From an uncultured Prevotella sp. (GTDB taxonomy: Bacteria > Bacteroidota > Bacteroidia > Bacteroidales > Bacteroidaceae), in the NCBI GenBank assembly GCA_934230965.1, contig CAKQFW010000116.1, positions 1 to 6,705 of the forward strand: 6,705 bases of DNA, in the 5' to 3' direction. Made by a program: the position numbers and the translations under genes. Positions 1-6,251 of this stretch are shown here, piece by piece (position 1 is the stretch's first letter; the number at the start of each line of letters is the position of its first letter). The notes under the pieces were generated by a model, which saw only the letters and a program-made list of their open reading frames with translations, searched no databases and was not told where the DNA came from.

Positions 1-1566
1 GGCTGCAAGAAGCTTACATCGTTTGTAGTGCCTGAGAGCGTGGAAGAAATTGGTAATGGCGCCTTTTTCACTTGCTCAAATCTTACCAGCATACAGTTGC
101 CTTCAAAGTTGAAGAAGATTGGTACGTCGGTGTTCTACAATTGTGCCCTTACGAGCATTACATGGCCTGCCACGCTGACCACCATACCGTATTCAACCTT
201 CCAGGCTTGTAAAAAACTTGAGACTGTTAACATTCAGTCAGACCTCACCATGGTTGATAAGATGGCGTTCTTGAAGTGTGCTGCACTGAAGTCAATCAAC
301 TTGCCTTCAACGGTCGACTCTATCGGCTATGAGGCTTTCTGTAACACTGGCCTTGAGAGCTTTACCTTGCCCAAGAGCGCTACTAAGCTGGGTAGCGAGT
401 TTATTGCTAACGCCCCCATCACTGCCTTTAAGGTAGAAGAGGGCAACACCCATTTTGCCGTTTATGATGGCGCCATCTATTCGGCTGACAAGCGCTTACT
501 GTGGGCTGCTCCTGTAAAGGGCCTCACTTCGTTTAAGGTGCTCGACGGCTGTTTGGGCATCTGTGGTGGTGCCTTCTCAAAGTGCGAGGCTACAGAGATA
601 ACCTTGCCTAACAGTCTGGTCGCCATTGATAGCTTCGGCTTCTGCGAGGCTAAAGTTGAGAAGATTAACTTCCCCGCTGGTTTGAAACTGATTGGTGTGC
701 AAGGCTTTGCTGGCACAAACCTTACTGATGTTACGCTGCCCGAGGCTTGCACCGTGGTATATGAGGCCACCTTTGCTCAGTGTCAGAAACTGAAGACCGT
801 GACACTTCCTAAGACCCTCACCGATATTGCTATTCGTGCCTTCTTGAATTGCACTGCCCTTGAAAAGATAACCTGTTTGGGCGAAACATCGCCGAAACTG
901 GAAGATGCCTACGAAGAGTATGAAAAGCAGTTCTATGGCGTGCCCTCTACCTGCGAACTCTATGTGCCTCAGGGTGCAACACAGAGTTATAAGGATGCTG
1001 GCTGGGACCAGTATTTCAACACCATTAAAGAGTTTGAGGCTGAGGTGAAACCCACCGTGATGACCGTTGTGAAGACCACGCCTGCCGATGGCTTTGTTAC
1101 AAAAGAGAAGTTCTTTAATATGACTTTCGACATCGAGTTTGATGAAGACTTTGACGTGTTGAAGAAAGAACCTGCTGCCAAACTGCGTGAGGGCGATGCT
1201 ACAACAGGAAAAGTAATTACACCTGATGACGTTTGGAAAGCTTCTCGTCCTAAGGCCAATCACCTAAACCTTTGGGGCGCTGATTGGGATGGCTATTTAT
1301 GCTTTTTCACAACAAAAGACAATACCGACTATTATCTTACCATCCCGGCCGACATTGTGAAGGGTAAGACCAGCGGCTTGAAGAATGGCGAAATCGTTAT
1401 TCATTTTAGCGTGCAGTATGCCACAGGCATTAACGATGTAGACGCTACTGCCACCGTAACAGGCGTTTACGACTTGAGTGGTCGCAAGGTGAGCGGTGTA
1501 GGCATCAAGGGCATCGTTGTGAAGAAGTTGAGCAACGGCAAGACCGTTAAGATGCTTCAGAAGTAA
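1..1566 (+). CDS. BspA-like leucine-rich-repeat surface/secreted protein (3' part)
   Basis: The reading frame is open from the first base, so this is the C-terminal 521 residues of a larger protein; the GTG at 28 lies inside a repeat and is not a credible start. Residues 1 to about 290 hold roughly eleven 22-23-residue repeats of the LRR_5 (BspA/TpLRR) type, with the pattern L-x-x-I-x-L-P-x-x-L-x-x-I-G-x-x-A-F-x-x-C. They are interrupted near residues 142-184 by a divergent unit containing YDGAIYSADKRLLW, a common insert in BspA proteins. A closing cap follows (LYVPQGATQSY, then W-D-Q-Y-F), then a region of about 130 residues opening with TTPADG that may be an Ig-like fold. The last ~45 residues (VYDLSGRKV, then GIVVKKLSNGKTVK) resemble the C-terminal sorting tails of Bacteroidetes secreted proteins. 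Known BspA proteins bind host proteins and other bacteria; the ligand here cannot be read. The signal peptide would be outside the window. Confidence 0.9.
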   Translation, partial: GCKKLTSFVVPESVEEIGNGAFFTCSNLTSIQLPSKLKKIGTSVFYNCALTSITWPATLTTIPYSTFQACKKLETVNIQSDLTMVDKMAFLKCAALKSINLPSTVDSIGYEAFCNTGLESFTLPKSATKLGSEFIANAPITAFKVEEGNTHFAVYDGAIYSADKRLLWAAPVKGLTSFKVLDGCLGICGGAFSKCEATEITLPNSLVAIDSFGFCEAKVEKINFPAGLKLIGVQGFAGTNLTDVTLPEACTVVYEATFAQCQKLKTVTLPKTLTDIAIRAFLNCTALEKITCLGETSPKLEDAYEEYEKQFYGVPSTCELYVPQGATQSYKDAGWDQYFNTIKEFEAEVKPTVMTVVKTTPADGFVTKEKFFNMTFDIEFDEDFDVLKKEPAAKLREGDATTGKVITPDDVWKASRPKANHLNLWGADWDGYLCFFTTKDNTDYYLTIPADIVKGKTSGLKNGEIVIHFSVQYATGINDVDATATVTGVYDLSGRKVSGVGIKGIVVKKLSNGKTVKMLQK

Positions 1567-1633
1567 ACGTGACGTAAAGAACGTAGATAAGTATTAGTAG
1601 CAGCTTGTCTGTTTACTATACTTCAGTAATAGA

Positions 1634-1674
1634 AAAACCCGTTGGCAGTATGAAATGTTCTGTCAACGGGTTTT
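1634..1674. terminator. Bidirectional rho-independent terminator between convergent genes
   Basis: The arms 1634-1648 (AAAACCCGTTGGCAG) and 1660-1674 (CTGTCAACGGGTTTT) form a 15-bp stem with a single G-T wobble and an 11-base loop. The right arm ends in TTTT and is followed by CCTGTTTTTT on the + strand; the left arm begins with an A run, which reads as a T run on the - strand. It sits 67 bases after the stop of the LRR gene and 36 bases beyond the stop of the M20 gene, so one hairpin can serve both converging transcripts. Confidence 0.88.
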
Positions 1675-1710
1675 CCTGTTTTTTGGGGGCAGATAATATG
1701 ATCTTATTCG

Positions 1711-2763
1711 TTATTGCAATAGTTTCAGATATGTGTTGATAGCATCTTCTATCTCGCTCACGAGGATATACTCGTTAGCCGAGTGAGAGCGCGACGACTG
1801 ACCAGGGCCGAGCTTGAACGAAGGGAATGGCATGAGGGCTTGGTCGCTGAGCGTGGGCGACCCGAAGGGCGTCATGCCCAGCGCTATGCAGCGTTGCACC
1901 AGCGGATGCTGAAGGTCGATGCGCGACGAGTGTAGACGGAAAGAGCGGGCATGGCACTCGCTCTGGCAGTGGCGCTGAATGATGTCGAACACCTCTTCGT
2001 TGGTGTATAGCTCGTTGGTGCGCACGTCTACCACAATGTTGCACGTGTCGGGCACCACGTTATGTTGTGTGCCTGCCTGTATAACGGTGGCTTGCATCTT
2101 CGTGGGACCAAGGAAGGAGCTCACGCGGTCGAACTGATAGGAGCGTATCCAGCATAGGTCGTCGAGGGCAGCGTAAAGGGCGTTAACCCCTTCGCCACGG
2201 GCAGCGTGTCCACTCTTGCCATGGGCGGTGATGTCGATCACCATCAATCCCTTCTCGGCCACGGCAGGCTGCATGCCTGTTGGCTCGCCCACAATGGCAA
2301 CATCGATGTGTGGCAATAGGGGTAGCGCTCGGCTGATACCATCTTTGCCCGACACCTCTTCTTCGGCCGATGCCAGATAAACAAGGTTGTAAGGGCAGGT
2401 GTTGGTGCTGTCCAAGATTCGAAACACCTGAAGCAGCGATACCAATCCGCCCCCACAGTCGTTGCTGCCTAAGCCATAGAGTATGCCCTCTTCAAGTGAT
2501 GGCTCGTAGGGGTTGCGCGTATAGGTAGAAACGGGCTTTACGGTGTCAAGGTGCGCGTTGAGCAGCAGGGTGGGGCGTGCCTCGTTGTAATGGTGCCCTA
2601 TGGCCCACACGTTGTTGGCCTCGCGTTGTGGTGTAAAGCCGTAGCTGTTGAGCGCCTCTTGTATGATATCGGCGGCGCGACGCTCGTCTCTGCTTACCGA
2701 TGGCGTGGCGATAAGGTGCGAGAGCAGCTTAACAGCCTCGTCGGTGTATGCTTGTGTTGTCAT
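1711..2763 (-). CDS. M20-family metallohydrolase, ArgE/DapE-like deacylase
   Basis: This 350-residue cytoplasmic enzyme should hydrolyse an N-acyl amino acid or a similar amide using a two-metal (zinc or cobalt) centre. The M20 signature residues are present in order: HLDT (H71, D73), the bridging Asp in GSNDCGGG (D102), the E-E-E cluster after ASA (catalytic E135 and ligand E136 by alignment with the usual D-E-E), GEPTG (E160), the lid-domain GKSGHAARG (H186), and the late ligand H327 in GPGQSSRSHSANEY. The GPG-to-H spacing resembles ArgE and DapE. Bacteroidetes make arginine through N-succinylated intermediates, so an N-succinyl-citrulline/ornithine desuccinylase is a plausible inference, but no arg or dap gene is adjacent and other M20 peptidase roles remain open. 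The start at 2763 (MTTQAYTDEA) is preferred: an upstream in-frame ATG at 2883 would add 40 low-complexity residues running through the promoter region and the tandem repeat. Confidence 0.88.
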   Translation of the reverse strand: MTTQAYTDEAVKLLSHLIATPSVSRDERRAADIIQEALNSYGFTPQREANNVWAIGHHYNEARPTLLLNAHLDTVKPVSTYTRNPYEPSLEEGILYGLGSNDCGGGLVSLLQVFRILDSTNTCPYNLVYLASAEEEVSGKDGISRALPLLPHIDVAIVGEPTGMQPAVAEKGLMVIDITAHGKSGHAARGEGVNALYAALDDLCWIRSYQFDRVSSFLGPTKMQATVIQAGTQHNVVPDTCNIVVDVRTNELYTNEEVFDIIQRHCQSECHARSFRLHSSRIDLQHPLVQRCIALGMTPFGSPTLSDQALMPFPSFKLGPGQSSRSHSANEYILVSEIEDAINTYLKLLQ

Positions 2764-2790
2764 GTCGTAATGTGTTTTGTTACAATAGTG

Positions 2791-2798
2791 CAAAGATA
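2791..2798 (-). promoter_or_regulatory. Probable -7 box of the M20 gene promoter
   Basis: On the - strand this reads TATCTTTG, an exact match to the Bacteroidetes -7 consensus TAnnTTTG, 27 bases upstream of the M20 start codon, which would give a leader of about 20 bases. I see no TTTG-like -33 element at the expected distance upstream, so this is a half-supported promoter. Confidence 0.5.
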
Positions 2799-2819
2799 CA
2801 ATTATTTTGTGGTGCGTGG

Positions 2820-2850
2820 TTGTGGGTGAGCGGAAATTGTTGTAACTTTG
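2820..2850 (+). promoter_or_regulatory. Probable promoter of the SotB-like exporter gene
   Basis: A -7 box TAACTTTG lies at 2843-2850, matching TAnnTTTG, with a TTG at 2820-2822 as a -33 element and a 20-base spacer. Transcription would start near 2855-2858, giving a leader of about 125 bases that contains the palindrome and the 8-bp tandem repeat. It lies back to back with the - strand box at 2791-2798, so the two promoters share about 50 bases. Confidence 0.6.
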
Positions 2851-2864
2851 CAAACAATTGTTTG
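2851..2864. promoter_or_regulatory. Perfect 14-bp palindrome at predicted transcription start (candidate operator)
   Basis: CAAACAATTGTTTG is identical to its own reverse complement and directly abuts the TAACTTTG box, so it would cover the predicted +1 of the exporter transcript. The symmetry and position fit an operator for a dimeric repressor. No regulator gene is in the window and AT-rich palindromes can arise by chance, so the role is inferred. Confidence 0.4.
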
Positions 2865-2866
2865 TT

Positions 2867-2903
2867 AGTTGACAAGTTGACAAGTTGACGAGTTGACAAG
2901 TTG
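2867..2903. repeat. 8-bp intergenic tandem repeat, four and a half units
   Basis: The unit AGTTGACA is repeated head to tail four times (2867-2898), with one change (A to G at the last base of unit three), followed by a partial unit AGTTG. The next ~30 bases (AGTAGACGAGTGAATAAG and following) look like decayed copies. It falls in the predicted 5' leader of the exporter gene. Similar GTTGAC-type repeats are common between genes in Bacteroidales, from general recollection. Confidence 0.85.
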
Positions 2904-2980
2904 TTTGCTTTTTTAAGTAGACGAGTGAATAAGCAGATGAGTTATTGCTTAGGTAAGTTTAAGATTGTATTTTTATTTGG

Positions 2981-4195
2981 ATGATCTCAACAAGAATGAA
3001 CGAAAACACTGAAAAGATGCCGTTGCGCAATTGGCTGCCTGTTATTGGATTGGCATGTACAGCTTTTGTTTTTAATACATCAGAATTTGTTCCCATCGGA
3101 TTGCTTACCGACATTGGTCGCGACTTTCACATGTCGACGGCCGACACGGGTATGCTGATATCGGTATATGCTTGGGTGGTGATGATTATGTCGTTGCCAC
3201 TGATGATATTGGTGTCGCGTATGGAGATGCGACGCCTGATGTTGTGGCTGGTGGGTAGCTTCGCCTTTTTTCAGTTGTTATCGTTCTTCTCAAACAGCTT
3301 CGGCATGCTGATGGCTTCGCGTATCGGTGTGGCCTTTAGTCACTCGGTGTTTTGGTCAATTATCTCACCCATGGCTGCTCGCATCGTGCCCGAACGTTTC
3401 CGCCCCGTAGCCTTGAGCTTGGTGGCGTCGGGTGCCTCTATTGCCATGGTGTTTGGTATGCCTATCGGCCGAATGATAGGTTTGGCGCTGGGCTGGCGCA
3501 TGACATTCTTCACCATTAGTATGGCATCAGTGGTTACCTTTATCTATCTGTATACTATGCTGCCCGTACTGCCCAGTAGAGGTAAGTTCTCGGCGAAGAA
3601 GTTGCCACAGCTGTTTGCCATTCGCCCCCTCACAGGCATCTTCTTGCTCACGGCCTTCTTTGCTACCGCCTACTATACAACATACAGCTATATCGAGCCC
3701 TTCTTGAAAGAGCAAGCAGGCATGGACAACTCGCTGGTAACAGCCTCGCTCATGCTGTTTGGTATGGCGGGTATATTGGGTAGCGTGGCTTTCTCGCGCT
3801 ATTACACCCGAAACCGTTACGCCTTTAATACGTGTGGCTTTATTGTTATCGCTGCGTGCATAGCCTTGCTGTTGCCTGTGTCGGGCAGCATACCCGTAAT
3901 ATTGCTGTTGCTGGGTTTGTGGGGCATGGTGGGTACCGCCTTCAATATTGCCATGCAGAGCGAGATTATTAATATAGCGCCGCCCGAGGGCACCTCGGTG
4001 GCTATGAGCATCTTCTCTGGCATCTTCAACTTTGGCATTGGCACAGGCGCCTTCATCGGTGGCATGGTGTGCCGTTCTATTGGCTTGCCACACATTGGTA
4101 CGGTGGGTGGCATCATTGCCGTGGGCACACTGCTGTTCTGGCTACTTTGGCAGCAAAAACACCTAAGAGCGTTTTATTCGGGCCGCTCTAATTAA
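2981..4195 (+). CDS. sotB: MFS sugar-efflux transporter, SotB-like
   Basis: This 404-residue inner-membrane protein belongs to the DHA1 drug/sugar proton antiporters. I count twelve hydrophobic segments, at about residues 19-39, 55-77, 86-104, 109-131, 142-165, 173-195, 215-235, 253-272, 283-301, 305-325, 339-362 and 372-391. Stretches closely matching E. coli SotB (YdeA) include FNTSEFVPIGLL (31-42), SVYAWVV (61-67), SRIGVAF (113-119), GWRMTFF (171-177), YSYIEPF (235-241) and FSGIFNFGIG (345-354). The helix-5 antiporter motif C is recognisable as G-M-P-I-G (159-163), while the loop 2-3 motif is degenerate, as in SotB. E. coli SotB exports arabinose and IPTG; the substrate here is unknown and may differ. 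The start at 2981 gives 404 residues; a second Met five codons on (2996) is an equal alternative because neither has a clear Shine-Dalgarno sequence. No obvious terminator follows. Confidence 0.9.
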   Translation: MISTRMNENTEKMPLRNWLPVIGLACTAFVFNTSEFVPIGLLTDIGRDFHMSTADTGMLISVYAWVVMIMSLPLMILVSRMEMRRLMLWLVGSFAFFQLLSFFSNSFGMLMASRIGVAFSHSVFWSIISPMAARIVPERFRPVALSLVASGASIAMVFGMPIGRMIGLALGWRMTFFTISMASVVTFIYLYTMLPVLPSRGKFSAKKLPQLFAIRPLTGIFLLTAFFATAYYTTYSYIEPFLKEQAGMDNSLVTASLMLFGMAGILGSVAFSRYYTRNRYAFNTCGFIVIAACIALLLPVSGSIPVILLLLGLWGMVGTAFNIAMQSEIINIAPPEGTSVAMSIFSGIFNFGIGTGAFIGGMVCRSIGLPHIGTVGGIIAVGTLLFWLLWQQKHLRAFYSGRSN

Positions 4196-4269
4196 AAGAT
4201 TGTGTGAGGCCGAAATAGCGATATCTTGCATAATATGAATATGGTATGCAAAAAAACGTGAACGATTGT

Positions 4270-4300
4270 TTTGTGTTTTCTGTAAATAAGATTACCTTTG
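4270..4300 (+). promoter_or_regulatory. Bacteroidetes-type promoter of the acyl-CoA synthetase gene
   Basis: TTTG at 4270-4273, a 19-base spacer and TACCTTTG at 4293-4300 match the TTTG / TAnnTTTG consensus at standard spacing. Transcription would begin near 4306, leaving an AT-rich leader of about 20 bases before the ATG at 4326. It is the best promoter match in the window and implies that the synthetase is transcribed independently of the exporter gene upstream. Confidence 0.8.
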
Positions 4301-4325
4301 CATAAAATATAAAATCCTTTTTATT

Positions 4326-6134
4326 ATGCAGACAAGATGTCATCTTTCAGTACTTATTCATGAACAAGCAAAGAAATACGGTGATCGTGAGGCTCTGTCT
4401 TTCCAAAGCTTTGGCAGTACGAAATGGAAATCGGTCTCATGGAATCAATTTTCTCTGAGAGTGAAACAGGTGAGCAACGCATTGCTAAACCTTGGTTTGA
4501 AACCCCAAGAGAAAATTGCTGTCTTTTCCCAAAACTGCGTACAGTATCTTTATACCGACTTTGGCGCTTATGGTGTGCGTGCCGTTTCAATACCGTTCTA
4601 CGCCACCAGCAGCGAGCAGCAAATACAGTATATGATAAACGATGCCAACGTGCGCTTTATCTTTGTGGGCGAACAAGAGCAGTATGACAAGGCGCACCGT
4701 GTTTGTGGGCTCTGTCATTCGCTGGAACGCATTATTTATTTTGATAATAGCATACGTGTGAGTTCGCACGACCCTCAGGCCCTTTCGTTTGAAGATTTCT
4801 TGAAACTGGGCGAGAAGCTACCGCGCCAGAGCGAGGTAGAACAGCTGTGGGCACAGGCTTCGGGCGACGACCTTTGCAACATTCTTTATACCAGTGGTAC
4901 CACGGGCGAAAGCAAAGGCGTAATGCTGCATCATGCACAATATATGGCTGCCTTGAAGGCTAACGACGAGGTGGTGCCGTTGAACGACCAAGACCGCGTT
5001 ATCAACTTTCTACCCTTCACCCATGTCTTTGAGCGCGGATGGGCTTATCTGGCGCTGTCAGAAGGCGCTCAGCTAATTATCAACACCAATCCGCACCACA
5101 TACAAGAGTCGATGCGAGAGACGCATCCCACCTGTATGAGCTCGGTGCCCCGCTTCTGGGAAAAGGTGTATATGGCCGTGAAAGAGAAGATGGATAACGC
5201 CAGTGGTATGCAGAAAAAGCTGTTTGAACACGCGCTGGCAATAGGCACACGCTATAACATCGACTGCTTGAGCCGTGGCAAACGTCCTTCGCTCTTGCTC
5301 TCAATGGAGTATAAGTTTGTTGACAAGACCATTCTCAGCCTGGTGCGCAAGCAGATAGGTTTACTGAAACCTCACCTCTTCCCCACAGCAGGTGCTCGCA
5401 TATCGCCCGAGGTAGAGAAGTTTATCCACGCCATTGGCATCAATATGGTGGCAGGCTACGGCCTTACTGAGAGCTTGGCCACCGTGTCGTGCGACCGCAG
5501 CAATCGTGCTTATACCATTGGCTCGGTGGGCTATCCCATCAATGGTCTCGACATAAAGATTGGCGAAAACGACGAGATATTGTTGAAAGGCCCCACCATC
5601 ACTAAGGGCTACTATAATAAACCAGAGGCTAACGCCAATAGCTTTACCGAAGACGGATACTTCCGTACGGGCGATGCTGGCTATATAAAGAATGGCGAGC
5701 TGTTCTTGACCGAACGTATTAAAGACCTCTTCAAAACCTCAAACGGAAAATACATTGCTCCGCAGATGGTAGAGTCGCTTCTGTTGGTTGATAAGTATAT
5801 CGACCAAGTGGTGGTGATTGCCGATGAGCGTAAGTTTGTATCGGCCCTCATCGTGCCCGAGTTCCGCTTGATAGAAGAGTTTGCACGCCAAAACAATATT
5901 AAGTTTGAAACGCGCGAAGACCTCTGCGCCAACGAAAAGATACATCAGTTCTTGATGGAACGCATCATAACCTTGCAGCAGCAGTTGGCTCCCTACGAGC
6001 AGGTGAAACGTTTCACCCTCATTGCCCACCACTTCTCAATGGAGAACGGCGAGCTTACCAATACGCTGAAGATACGTCGCCCCATCATCTACAAGAATTA
6101 TAAAGACGTGATTAACAAGATGTATGATTGCTAA
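4326..6134 (+). CDS. Long-chain acyl-CoA synthetase (AMP-forming, FAA1/FadD type)
   Basis: This 602-residue enzyme should activate a fatty acid with ATP to an acyl-adenylate and then transfer it to CoA. The adenylate-forming motifs are present in order: P-loop YTSGTTGESKGV (188-199), LPFTHVFER (229-237), GYGLTES (377-383), GYFRTGD (444-450, with ribose-binding D450), the hinge region TERIKDLFKTSNGKY (462-476), and the C-terminal N-G-E-L-T-N-T-L-K with the expected catalytic Lys582. The length and the LPFTHVFERGWAY stretch fit the long-chain (COG1022) group rather than acetyl-CoA synthetases. There is no signal peptide or clear membrane span, so it probably acts in the cytoplasm or at the membrane surface. 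The start is fixed by the promoter 26 bases upstream. Without beta-oxidation neighbours, a role in recycling or incorporating exogenous fatty acids is as likely as catabolism; chain-length preference cannot be read. Confidence 0.92.
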   Translation: MQTRCHLSVLIHEQAKKYGDREALSFQSFGSTKWKSVSWNQFSLRVKQVSNALLNLGLKPQEKIAVFSQNCVQYLYTDFGAYGVRAVSIPFYATSSEQQIQYMINDANVRFIFVGEQEQYDKAHRVCGLCHSLERIIYFDNSIRVSSHDPQALSFEDFLKLGEKLPRQSEVEQLWAQASGDDLCNILYTSGTTGESKGVMLHHAQYMAALKANDEVVPLNDQDRVINFLPFTHVFERGWAYLALSEGAQLIINTNPHHIQESMRETHPTCMSSVPRFWEKVYMAVKEKMDNASGMQKKLFEHALAIGTRYNIDCLSRGKRPSLLLSMEYKFVDKTILSLVRKQIGLLKPHLFPTAGARISPEVEKFIHAIGINMVAGYGLTESLATVSCDRSNRAYTIGSVGYPINGLDIKIGENDEILLKGPTITKGYYNKPEANANSFTEDGYFRTGDAGYIKNGELFLTERIKDLFKTSNGKYIAPQMVESLLLVDKYIDQVVVIADERKFVSALIVPEFRLIEEFARQNNIKFETREDLCANEKIHQFLMERIITLQQQLAPYEQVKRFTLIAHHFSMENGELTNTLKIRRPIIYKNYKDVINKMYDC

Positions 6135-6138
6135 GGGC

Positions 6139-6183
6139 AATTCATAATTCATAATTCATAATTCATAATTCATAATTCATAAT
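6139..6183. repeat. 7-bp tandem repeat, six perfect units
   Basis: AATTCAT is repeated six times without error (6139-6180) and followed by AAT. It begins four bases after the acyl-CoA synthetase stop codon and ends about 70 bases before prfB. Later bases (CTCATAAATCATGAT) look like decayed copies on the far side of the first hairpin. The array could vary in copy number by slippage. Confidence 0.93.
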
Positions 6184-6221
6184 GGGGCTTCGCCTCTCAT
6201 AAATCATGATGGCGTAGCCAT
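6184..6221. other. Two small GC-rich hairpins between the 7-bp repeat and prfB
   Basis: Two nine-base palindromic cores share the same arms: GGC-TTC-GCC at 6186-6194 and GGC-GTA-GCC at 6211-6219. The second extends to a perfect five-base-pair stem ATGGC/GCCAT at 6209-6221. Neither is followed by a T run, so they are poor candidates for a standard terminator of the upstream gene. With the 7-bp array they may form one composite intergenic repeat element. Confidence 0.6.
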
Positions 6222-6251
6222 TGCCGTAAATAGATATTTGTAACAAAAGAA

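Noticed and set aside
28..30. GTG as the start of the LRR gene
   Set aside because: The frame is open to base 1 and the preceding residues (GCKKLTSFV) complete a normal LRR repeat, so the true start is outside the window.
577..1263. A 228-codon open frame on the - strand within the LRR gene
   Set aside because: It is fully covered by a well-supported LRR reading frame, has no recognisable domain or promoter, and reflects codon bias of the real gene.
2551..2829. A 92-codon + strand open frame across the 5' end of the M20 gene
   Set aside because: It lies antisense to conserved M20 motifs and extends into the divergent promoter region, with no recognisable product.
2764..2883. A 40-codon N-terminal extension of the M20 gene starting from an ATG at 2883
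   Set aside because: It would run through the predicted -7 box on its own strand and into the tandem repeat, encodes low-complexity sequence, and M20 homologues start near MTTQAYTDEA.
2867..2903. Tandem repeat as a CRISPR array
   Set aside because: The units are 8 bases and directly abutting, with no spacers and no cas genes.
2930..2951. TAAGCA/TGCTTA hairpin in the exporter leader as a riboswitch or attenuator
   Set aside because: It is a single six-base-pair stem with no further conserved structure or T run, which is within chance expectation.
3527..4093. A 188-codon open frame on the - strand within the exporter gene
   Set aside because: The translation is rich in His, Gln and Arg with no motif, and the + strand SotB-like frame explains the region.
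4226..4251. Inverted repeat TTGCATA/TATGCAA after the exporter gene as its terminator
   Set aside because: The stem is only seven base pairs, AT-rich, and is followed on the + strand by A residues rather than T residues.
6233..6240. GATATTTG as a -7 promoter box for prfB
   Set aside because: It departs from TAnnTTTG at the conserved T, lacks a -33 element at proper spacing, and would leave a leader of only a few bases.
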